A program made the position numbers and the translations under genes. From contig NC_044278.2 of assembly GCF_004027225.2 (NCBI RefSeq), positions 63,934,243-63,998,242 of the forward strand: a stretch of DNA of 64,000 nt, read 5' to 3'. The notes below the pieces were generated by a model. That model saw only the letters and a list, made by a program, of their open reading frames with translations, did no database searches and was not told where the DNA came from. Of the stretch, positions 49,801 to 61,800 are shown piece by piece. Every line of letters starts with the position of its first letter. Positions within the stretch are counted from its first letter, which is position 1. The stretch is from Strigops habroptila. Taxonomy: Eukaryota; Chordata; Aves; Psittaciformes; Psittacidae.

Positions 49801-52800
49801 GTTTGAACTTGTATCTATGCATACACTTTCATTCAGCAGTCTGGAACAGTTTTCTAACCTGTTGTGTATAGCCAACTTTTTGGTTAATTAGGACTACATT
49901 GCTTTCATAATTATTTATTGAGGCACTCACTGTTGCGAGTGCAAGAGGAAACTTGGTGGTCTCATTTTATACTTGGCTCCCTCTATATGTTTGTTCTGGT
50001 ACCTTAGAACAATTAGGAGTCTTAATCATTTAATGCTTGGGAGTGGTACATATAAATTTCATAGTGATGTGGTGGTCTCAGCTGTTGCACTAACCAGCAG
50101 TGAGATACTCAAGGGTAAATGCAGGGAAACTTCATCTGCTGTGTTACTGTTTGGGCAGTTGTACCCTTTTGATGCATGCTAACTGGATGAATTTGCTTCA
50201 TTCGTTACTTACCATATTTACATTACCAGACTACTGCTAAGCAGCCTATTTGTGTGAGGATGAGCAATCTGTTGCCTGTAGCCTTGGTTTTGTGGGGTTT
50301 TTTGCTGCAGTTGTCTGACTGCTGAGCAAGATTGCTGAGCTTCTTGGTAGTTTCCCAAAGTTAGGTCTGATCAGGTCTCTGCCCTGAGAATTTGATGCAG
50401 GTCTCATGCATCCTTTTGCATGCTGAAGTTCAATATTTCTTCATTGAAAAAATCTGTTTGCAGTTACGGAAAATGCCTGGCAGGCTAATGCTCAGGTGAA
50501 TTACAGCCAGAAACTTCTCACAGCTCCACTTTGGAGTTGTTTCAGCATTACAACTCACAGAGGGAATGCGTTTTGTCTGCAGTTGTTCAGAGGCAGTTAC
50601 TGACTGCAAAGGCAGCCAACAGCTTCCTGGGCTGCACTGGGAAAAGCATTGCCAGCAGGTCAAGGGAGGTGATCATTCTTCTCTGCTCAGCACTGGTGAG
50701 ACGTGCCTGGAATCTGGGTCTGATGCTGGGCTCCCCAGTATGAGACAGACATGGACATACTGGAGAGAGCCCAGCAAATGGCCACGAATGAAGTGGAGGT
50801 ACTGAAGCATATCTTTCATATGATGAAAGGCTGAGAAGGCTGGGACTGCTCAGCTTGGAGAAGAGAAGGCTCAAGGGCATCTTAGCTGTGTGTACAAACA
50901 TGTGATGGGGAGAATAAAGAAGATGGAGCCAGTCTTCTCTCAGTGGTGCTTGGTGGCAGGACAAGAGGCAATGTGTGCAACCTGAAACACAGAAAATTGC
51001 ATTTAAAGCTTAGAAAAATTTTGTTACTCTAAGGATGATTAACAGAAAAACATGTTTCCCAGAGAGGCTGTGGAGTCTCCACAGTTTTTAGTATTTGGAG
51101 ATACTAAAACCCCAACTGGACGCAGTCCTGGGCAGCTGCTGTAGCTGAGCCTGCTCTGAGCCAGGGGTTCGACTAGACAATGTCCAGATGTGCCTTCCAG
51201 CTTCAGTTGTCACTGATTACCTGTTCTACCCTGTTCCCTCTCAAGTGACTTACAACTAAGTTTACTGTTATTTCTAAAGATTTTGACTGTTATTTTGCTT
51301 ATAACCAAGGAAAGTGGTGGTTTTTGTAGCAGTATACTCAAAAAAAGGCAAAAGAGAGAAGGAGTCAACAGATACTGGTCAGCCAGAGCTCGGCAAACTA
51401 GTGGAAGAGCCAAGATGAAGATTCAGTGGATAAAACTAGGGTTATGTTTCTGTCCCTTTATTTCTTATCAATTTTGAATGATGGAGCAGGTGTAATGAAT
51501 TTTTGTAATGTATTCCCTTAATATTGCATGACATTCTGAATAAAAACTGACTCTGTGTAATACCAGTAAAGTAGAAGCGGAATGGCTCAAGAAAAATTAC
51601 CATCTAATAGATCTCCAAAAATAGCTGTGAATCATCATTAAAATGTGTTGATACCGAAATGCTCCAGGGATTAGTTCAGACCCAGTGATACACTGCAGGT
51701 TTGTTAGCAGTCTGAAATAAATAAAGTAGTAAATCTAGTGTCAACTGCTGATAAATCAGATGAGAGGTGTTAAATAAGGGAACTTAAAACAGTGCAAGTT
51801 GCTTGCCAAGCTGGATCCCTTCAAGCCAAATAGGTGTACTGTTCTGTATCTCTCAAATATGAGATCATGTATTTGTCAGCAAAAAAAATACAGTGTCCAG
51901 AATGCTGTTCTGGTTTGGGTTGCTTTTTTTACCTTGCCTGCTGCAGTACAGTCTGTTTGTCCTGGGAAACTGGCTGATAAATAACTAAATGAATGATGTA
52001 AAACTGGAGAAGGCCAAAAGGACTGAAAGGATGGGATGTATTAAAGAATCTTGAATCCATCTTTATAGCCTGCAGAAATCTAATTCAGCATACTATTTTT
52101 TTTCAAATGCTTGATTGAGAAACTGGAAGCCCTGTGTAAGGGAGGAATGTTGCAGGAAAAGAAGTTGAGCAGAAGAGGTTAAAATCTGAGTAGTTCACTA
52201 AATTCATTTCCACTTGCTTTCACTTTTTTTCTTTTTTCATTTTCTTGGAGGTGTATCTCATTAACACTTTGCTTATTCTTGGCAGTTAATACTGATAAAC
52301 GACATGGTAAAGATTTTGCCCTGTGGAAGGCAGCTAAACCTCAAGAGCTATCTTGGACTTCTCCCTGGGGAAAAGGAAGACCTGGATGGCACATAGAGTG
52401 TTCCACAATATCGAGGTCAGATTTCTTGGATTTTGAATCTAGTGCTGGTTTTTGTTTTTGATCACAGTACAGCGGTAGCAGCAGTATTGAAAGTGGTTTT
52501 TCTGATCAGTAGAACACCAGTTTTAATATGACTATTTTGTGCAGTCTGGGATGTGCCCTAAACTCTGCTCCACCTTAGCGGCGTAGCTGTCTTGCTAGGT
52601 TTTGGCACCTTTTCTTGAGAGAGACTCTGTGTTTAAAATGTGGGATGCAGGATCACACCGTTGATTAACAAGTCTTCAACTTGAATTGAGTAACCAAAGT
52701 TTTAGTGAAGGTTATGGTACCTGTTTCATTTGCCTCCCTTCCACTTGTTGCAGTCTCTACTGGACCTAGTTCAGCACGTGGTGCTGTCAGAAGGACAGGG

Positions 52801-55800
52801 TGTGGGATTCCATCCTGACCCCAGTGACTGTGTAAGGTCATGTTGGCCTTAGCTTAACTGCAGTTGTGCGTTATTCAGCTTTCTTTAGAAGTCACCCACA
52901 GTATTAAATATTCTCATTTCTCTGTGGCAGTATATTCTGTGAGCATGATGTGAACTGAGTGCAGTAACATTTTGCTTGTAGTTGGTTTGAATTAATTTGC
53001 TCTTAATTTGGAGCTTTATTTTCTCCACAGGATAGTAGTACTTTGTCCTACATTGTATTAGCTTATGACCTATTAATTTGTGTTTTTAAAAAGGAGACTT
53101 TAAATATTCTCTCTTGGAAGATTGTTAGTGGTGCTTAGTTCTGTGTTAGTCTCAGATCTTTTTTTGGAAGCCAATAACAAATTATTTAGATCTGGCCCTG
53201 TGTAACTTAAGTTTTCAACCCAAGCTGAAAACAGATGGAACAGATGCTGTAGGTTTCTCTTTCATATGCTTTGCTGGTCACCTGGGATTTTTAGTCATTA
53301 CTACTATGTTGTGAAAAGCATTTATAAGGGTGACTTTCTGTCTGTAAATAGTTTCAGCACTGTGAAACAGTTCTTTAAAGCAACTGAAGTGCACAAAAAC
53401 ATAGAATCATAGAGTGGTTAGGGTTGGAAGGGGCCCATTTTAAGCAATACCTACTTACCTGGCTGTTTTGCCAAACATCTCAAAGCCCTTTAAGCTAGGT
53501 GAACTAATTTTGAAAAGTCTTTGAAGTGTGCTTGGGAAGGTGAATGAGGAAGGTGTGGGTCTCTAGAGCAGCCCTGCAGGAGGGAACCACCTGCTGTGAC
53601 TTGGGTCTGGTTTCCTCCCCAGAGCTTCCTTTGTGGTGAGGTGAGCTTGCTGCTCCTGCCCCTGAGCATTCTGCACATCCCTCTCTCCCCAGCTCTTGCT
53701 GGTTTTTTTGGAGCAAACTGCAAGTGGCCAGTGCTCCTCTGTAGATGGCGCAAGGGAACGTGTGAGCTGGGGCCCCTCCTGGGAAGATCTGTGCTTAAGC
53801 TGGGTTTGGAGCAGACAGGAGGAAGCAGGGGAGCTAACTTTGGGAAACGGTAACAGCTAGTCTTTCTTGCCATCTCTCCTTGTTTTCTTCCTGTGCCCCA
53901 ACAGCTCCTGCAAAGCCATAGTGAGCCAGGGTGTTTTGTCCCCAAAAGGGACGAAAGTATTAATATCTAGCCAGCTGTGGGGAGCAACTTGTTAACATGA
54001 CACATGGGGAGACTGTGTGTCTCTGTGTACACACACGTGCAGACAGATGCGTATGTGGGCTTGCCTTTAGAAAAATGATTGCTCCTACTAAGGAGAATTA
54101 ATTGTGGCCAGCTATGGGTCCTGCTGCAGTTTTAGTATAAGATTTGCATGAAGTCTTGCCTTAAAACTGCAGTCATTAAACTGTACACTTAAGTATATGT
54201 TGTTTCATCATATTCTTTTCTGCATTTCTTTTTACAAAAAGCTTTTGTAGTGTTCTACTTACCAATCAGGAAAATATTGTTACAGTGCAGTGTTTGGAAA
54301 GCAGCTGGACATCCATACTGGTGGAATAGATCTTGCATTTCCTCATCATGAAAATGAAATCGCACAGTGTGAGGTGTATCATCAGTGTGAGCAATGGGGG
54401 AATTACTTTTTGCATTCTGGTAAGTAAAATAGTAATGACCTGAAAGGCCTGTACAAATACAACAGCTTGGGTTTTTTAGGTTTGGCTTTTGTATGTCTGC
54501 ATACAGATGGTCTACTGCAGTGACCAAGTTCCTGTCTGTGAGATGATATGTGGAGTATGAGTGATTTGTTGGTATAGCCCATAGATGTGTCAGACCCCAT
54601 CTCTTACCCCAGAATTAACCTCTCTGGCTATGCCTGACTAAATTGTATGAAAGTGTCTTTTACTTGCTTGATCTTCAGCATATGATACTGCCTGGCATTA
54701 TGTAGAGCGATATGCACGATAGTGCTTCAGTGAAGCTTGTGCTGTACAGTGCTTTGAACCTACATCCTTGTCTGATGGTACTAGCACTGTTCCCATTGAT
54801 GAAAACCTTGAAATTTGTTCTTGCTATTGCAGTCACTGTGGTTCTGGATGGTCAACTGAAGTCAATAGAAAGTCACAGTCAAGTCCGCGGTGTCTCTTTT
54901 TGCTGAACAGTACTTTGTGCAAGATGTGTTAGTGAACTCTTTGAGCTGCTTCTCTAAGAGCTGCAGAGTTAAGCCTGTGGTACACTCTGGGAATTACTCG
55001 AGCTTTCCTTTTTCATATATATTTGTATTGTACAGGATGAATGTTGAATTCTAGCTTCAGTTCATAGTGTAGGACCTGTTGTAAATCAATAGCAATTGTC
55101 TCTAGAGGATGGTGCATCCTCCAGGGTATGCTTTGCTCCTGAAGTGCTGGGGAATTCTCTGTGCTTCCAACTGAGATGCACTGGTTACTGCCAGGTGGAG
55201 CCTTCTGTTGAAAGAACAGTGAATCTAACTGTTCAAGCTTAGAATTGAAACTACAGGGGAATTATTCTTTGAAACTAACTGAAGAGGAGTCAATTTTTCT
55301 TAAAGCAAGAAGAAAAAATAACCACGGGGAAAAAAACCCCAAACTTGATTCCAAGGGCAATTTATACACTGAGATTCTCTGGGAGCTGACAGATTACATT
55401 CATTAAGTCAAAAAAATTTGCTGGAGGATGATAGTGTGAATTATTTAGGGCAAATGAATCAGCTTCAGAAACAATTTATTCTGGAAACAGACTTCAGAAT
55501 TTTAGCAGGCTCAGAATTGGAGGAGCAATCCCCATTAGAGGAAGAAAATCCCTGCACTGGGGATAAATCTTCTTAAAGGACTTTATTTTTAGACTACTTG
55601 TACTCTGGGAAGAGTGCCAAGCCAAAGTTATGAAAATCCGTGTATTTTGTGATTCTTTAATGAAATCTTTCTAAGTGCTGAAACTCTTGAAGAGGAATAT
55701 TATTTCAAATTCAGATGTTACCTGTATCTTATTAGGCAAACATAAACTATTTTAAGCTTGGCTGCTCAAAGTTAAGTCAGTCAATATTTAGGCACCTTTG

Positions 55801-58800
55801 CAAAAGAAGAAAATAATAATTCCCCTTCTCACAGGAGAAGTTGGGATTGTTTAGCCTGGAGAAGAGAAGGCTCAGGGGGACCTTATCGCTCTCTACAACT
55901 ACCTGAAAGGAAGATGGAGCCAGGAGGTGGCTGGTCTCTTGTCCCCAGTAACAAGTGGTAGGACAAAAGGTAATGGCCTCAAGCTGCGCCAAGGGTGGTT
56001 TACACTGGATATTAGGAAAAATTTCTTCACCAAAAGAACAGTCAAGCATTGGAACAGGCTGCGCACGGAAGTGGTGGAATCGCCATCCCTGGAAGTGTCC
56101 ACAAACCGTGTAGATGAGTCCCTCAGTGACATGGTTTAGTGGCGGACTTGGCAGGCCGGGGGTAATGGTTGGACTTGATGATTTTAAAGGTCTTTCCCGA
56201 CCTAAATGATTTTATGATTCTCTTACAGAGTAAGAAAAGCTTCTGCTTAGAAATCTGGCTCTAATTACAAGTGCTGGATTCTACAGGCCATGAAGTGCCT
56301 AAAAATTGTGTTAGCTGTGAGTGCTTGGTAACTTAGAAGATCACTCTTTTATTAGGAGAAGCCAGTGAAGGCTTTCAGTCCTGAAGCTGAGCACTACATA
56401 CTTTCCTAAATGTGGTGGAGACAGTTACTGCCTTTTTCCTGTACCACAGCCCTGCAAGCCAACAGTCCATGTGACTACTGGAAGCTCTAGCAGTGCTCAG
56501 AGGTTGCATTTTAAAATTAGCTAAGTCAAATTAGGCATCATCGCTACATCCCTCCCTTCCCTTTTCTCTTAGTCTCCAAAATCTGGAGAAATAGGGAGTG
56601 CGCAGAAAATTCATTTTACATGTAAGGTATTTTGAGCCAGCACAATAAATTATGGATTAAAAAAAAGAAGTAACTTGCCACTCCCTGTGACAAGTAGTAA
56701 GTACTACAAGAGTAGGAGGTAAGGTACGTTTCTGTGAAGACACAGAAGTATTTGCTTTCTTGAAGGGAGACTTCTTTTTTTCCTTGATGTCTCTGCCCAT
56801 GCTGCAGCTGTTTTGGTAGGTTTTGTTGTTTGGTTTTTTTTAAATAGCAAAGCTATTAAAATGTGTTGCATTGAAATGGTTGGTGCATGTGCATCACAGC
56901 ATATGCGGCCTCCAGTGCAGTGTTTCTCATTCAGTCCCCATTCAGAAGCGTGTTCATTTATCCTCGTTAATTTTTTGTCTTGTTTTGTTTTGTTTTTTGT
57001 TCTAGGGCATTTGCATGTTAAAGGAAGTCAAGAAAAAATGTCCAAATCATTGAAAAACTACATAACAGTTAAGGTAATCTCTTTCTGTGAATTGAAGCAA
57101 TGTATGTTTGTAATATGTAAATATTAATCACAGCCCTCTGGAGAAAAGTTTGGAGAGTGTGCTTATGCTATAGAGAAAGACCTGAAGCAGAGTGTTTCTC
57201 TAGTGCTGGTGTACCTGTTTTGGTGGATCCAGATGTAGGAGATCTGCTCCGACTTAGGGCTTGCTTATAGCGTGGATCTTCCTGCCAGCGTTCGTAGGAG
57301 CAGCATTTGTGCCCAGTACCAGACTTCTGCATTATAGGTTTGTGGTTGGACTCGATGATATCAAGGGCCTTTTCCAGCCTAAATGATTCTGTTCTATAGT
57401 GATGGGTTCTGTCTGTCTGCTCTTAATAGCACATATGCTTTTGGGACTTAGAGAAGAGCAGATGTATTTCCTTGTTCTGCTTTAGGTGAAATGGGACACA
57501 GCGTCCATTTCCACAAGACAAGACACATTGGGTGTCTTGTATTCTCCTTTACTTTTATACAGTGCCCTTGCTGATGCACATAGAGCTTTGTCTTTGGCAC
57601 CCACAAGCAACGTGAATATGTCCTGGTTTGCTGCATCCCAAAGTTTTTGGTGTAGCCCAGAGCAGGGTTTCTGTTCTAGGCGTGCGTGGTACAGCTGTGC
57701 TTGGTGCTAGGGTGGCTCCAGTGGTGGCTGACACTTATTGCTAGAACTGGGCAATTTCCTTCCTTTAGACAAAGCTTGAGAACCTCTTTCAGCACATATG
57801 TTCCCCTTTGCCCTCTCGGAAGACTTAATTAAAATCCCTTTAAAAAGGAGTTCAATGTGAGCTGCTTTATTCTTAATTCTCCTGATGCTGTCTGGGTACA
57901 GTTAAGCCCTGTCTCCTCAGGAAAATTGCCCACTGCTCATGGTTTTCACAGCAATTTCATGAATAGGGTGAAGAAATGACCACAAATGCAATGCATGCAA
58001 TTAGAAATAACATATAAAAATGTTCTCTCCACATCTGCAGTGGGACTTTTTTGTGCTGAGAAAACAAAAGCTTGAGGTCTGTCTCTCTTCCCTCGTGGGT
58101 CTCTGCTTTTAATTTCTGCCCTTAGGCATGGCGAAGAAGTATTAATGCTTCCCTGTAAGTGACTTTCAGTCCAGTAAAACAAATTTCTTCCTGTACAGCC
58201 TTTCTGCATCTGGAAGGTTAAGCCTTATGTGGAAGTTTTTACACTCCAAAAGAGGGGAAGCCTACCCAGGGCCTTCCCTTGGTCCTCCAGCTGGCTCCTG
58301 TATTCCAGGCTCTCCCCCAGGCACAGCCACCTTGCACCCTCCACATCCAGCTGCCCTGTTTTCCCTCCCCTTTGTCCCCTTCTCTGATTTCCAACCCCCC
58401 CCCCCCTTTTTTTAGTAGCTATTAATTCTGACTCCCAAAGTCAAGCATGTTGCAATCATGCACGGCTGAGCAATCTCCTTGGAAAGAGGTGTGATACTTT
58501 CTCTACTCAGTTTTTAATGAAATGCCAAGTTGGATGTGGTTTTTTTCCGTTTGGATGGTCCTTTCCCAAATTTGAATTTATTTTGGTACTTTACTCATAT
58601 TGTTCTACCTGTATATGTTAGCATAAAGCTTCTGGGTGCTGTGGGTACACTCAGTTACACAGATTTTATTTAAAAGAACAACACCAAACAACAACAAAAC
58701 CAAAGCCTCACCCACTGAAACAAGCAGTGTCACTGTTTATTTCTTGATTTAGTTTGCCCTGATTGCCTCAGTTATTTCTGTTTTCACTTGAGAGGCAGCA

Positions 58801-61800
58801 CATTGCTGGCGCTTGGATAACTTCAGTGTTCAGGCTGGTTTAGTCTGGTAGCAGAAGCTAAACTTTGAAATGTGCATCTTTAAGTACATAAATGTCACTT
58901 TCCAGATTTTCTCACTTGTGTTGATTTCTCTGTATGACTTTCTATTTCAGTGGCACTTCAGTGTTACAAACTTACCATCACCAATTTGGAAATCAAAAAA
59001 AGAGAAAAAGGCAGGAATGCAGTGTTGACAGTCAATCTGCCACAGCATCCAGCCTTGCTAGAGCAGAGTTGGAAGTGTTGAATGTTTTACCAGTGTACCT
59101 TTCAAGCATTTAAGTAGTTCTTTATACTATTAGTATAAATTACACTAATAGTAATAATTTACTCTTTCCTGTAGTAAACTGTAAAGCTGGATAAACATTG
59201 GTGAAATTAATGAGGTTTCGTAATTAATACAGGTGAATTCTAGCAATATTAAAAAAAAAAGGTTTTTTTTAGTTCACTCTCTGTTTTTGTATATTCTAGT
59301 CCTGCAGAAAATCTACACTTATTTTCTTTTTCAAGGAATCTTTCTTTTTCCATAAAGCTTTCGAAACTCAGGAGCTGTCCTTTCCTGCAAGATTGTATCC
59401 CAGTCTTAGCTTGGTAATTTTAGTTTGTTTTTTTTGCAAAGGTCTTCATACAGTGTATGTTTGATCATACTTACAAAGTACTTTTCACTGTCTTATATGT
59501 GGCATTGTGTTTAGATCTTGTATAGATGCACATGTATCTTATATGGAATTAAATCTTTCTTAGTTTAGACTTTAAACCAGTGTTATAAAGGTTTATGTCG
59601 ATCTTAAATTACAAAGATTGGTTGTCATGTTTGTTTGCCTGAAATATGCTGTGGAACTAGTGTAAGGAAGTGGAGCAACCCCTGAAGAAATTGTTTGATG
59701 TACTGCTAAAGCTATCTTTTTATGGGTGGAATTTAGGATTTCCTGAAGAAATTTTCATCGGATCAATTCAGGATGTATTGTTTGCGCAGCAGATACAGCT
59801 CAGGTAAGGAAAAAAACCCATTATTTGTTGAGATGTGGCTTTCCACACACACACACACTTCCCAAGCTGGCCATGCAGAGGTGTGGTGGAGCGAGCGCTC
59901 CTTGTGGTGCCTTGCAGTTCCCTTCAGGTGGGTGAAAAGGTTGGCAATGCTCTGAGGGGCTGTTCTTTGGCTTTTGTGTAGAAAAGCATCTTTACTGAGC
60001 ACAGTACACAACAATTTGTCTAAATACCTTCCTGAGCTGCAGTTAATTGCGATTCTCAGTTAATTGCACTTTCAGTTAATGAATTACGTCCATCTCTGAT
60101 TTGCCTCTGTTGCAGTCGCTTGTATTTCAGTCGTGATCAGCTGGTTTTTAAGATGTATCTAGGTAGAGCTTTGCCTTATATTCCCGTAGGGTATGACAAG
60201 GGCTTGCAAATAACTTTTTGTCTCCCTGCTGAGTTATCATTCTTTGTCCTGTGGAGTTACTGTGTGTTCAAGCAGTTCTGTGGTGCAGCGCAGCTCACTT
60301 AGACCTTGATAACCTAATGATCATCTTGGCTTGGCAAACACTGTTTGTGGGGAGAGGTGTGGGAGATTTTTTGAGCTTCCCTGTCTACACTGTCATATTT
60401 CCAGCAGGGAGATGCTACTTTGAACTGGAAGAGGTTTTCATATACCACATGAAAATATTGATTCTGTAGCATTTTTACCAGTTTATTGCGGCCTGCCAAA
60501 AGCAGGTGGTAGTTCTCTAACTGCCTCTGGCCTGTTGGCCATCCTAGCATGGTAAGGGAGTGGTGGAGCACAGGGCAGCACCTGCTGTGTTACTTTAGTG
60601 GCCCTCTAGCTGCCTCAGATAAAGCACCTCTAGCACTGTGACTGGGAGAGCTGGTGTGGTTAAGGCTCTGTGGCTTTGCTAGTGTCTGTCAGTGTGCAAG
60701 CCTTGATAGGTGTACAGTTTTTGGACTGAGAAGTATTTTGCTTGTTAATACCCCTAGTTGCTTGCAGGAGCCACCCGTCCGATCTTCCTGGTGGAGCCGC
60801 CTTCTCCTAAGGCAGCTAAAGGCATCGGGAATGCCATGTATCTCTGAACTATTGTGAAGCATGGAATAGTAAAGATACTGCTGGTTATTACCTGCCCATC
60901 CGCACTGTGGTAGGAAGGGAGGAGCACATTCAGGTGGGAGGTTTGCTGCAGAACAAGTCCCAGTTTGGAGCAGGAGAGGGGGCAGGCAGTGGGGAGTGCT
61001 GCCGCTGCAGGGTGAGGCAGTGGGATGCTGACGTGCTCCAGGTCTCTGTCAAGAGATGAAATACATTGTGCACACATAAATGGCTCCCTGGCTGCAGCTG
61101 GGGACACTTGGGAGTCTTGAACAAATGTGTATTTCAAACAGAAGGAAGAAGACTAACACAACACCATCATATGTATGTGTGTGTGTGTATATATATATAT
61201 GTATATATCTTTTTTTGTCCTGTAAACCAAAGCCAAACGGCTGGCAGTTTCTAAGCTTGCCTCAGCAAGTACTGGCAGTGCCTTTGCTTTATGCAGTTAC
61301 GTGGAGGGGTTGTGAGCCCCCTGCAGGCAGCAGGGTTGTGTCCTCAAAACACCCTCTTGGTCACCAGAACCGCTGTGGTGATTTTGTGAACCTGAGTGAA
61401 CTGTAACATTTTGGCCCCTCTGGTCTTTAATTACTTGTTGGTGCTAATAAACATGTGTTTTGTGATTTGGTAATGTAGCAATGATGCAAAAGAGGGAGGG
61501 AGTAGGGAGTACAGTGGAGGTTTGTAGAGCTGGGTTTGCTGGTGCCATGCTGTGGGTTTGCAGTGCCTGCAGGCGGTGGCTTAGGAAAGTGCCGTGAATC
61601 GGGGAAGAAGAATGGCTTTAATCAAAACAGGCTTCATCAGGATAAGCTTTCATGAAGTATTCCTCATGGAGTTCCTGTAACCAGGGTAATCAGTTGAGTA
61701 ATCTTGTTGGATATAAATGATCACTTTCAGTATCTCACTGTTTTCTAAAAGTCTGTGGATAGGTCTTTTTTAAAAGCTGAGTAAAGCTTAATTTTTAAAA

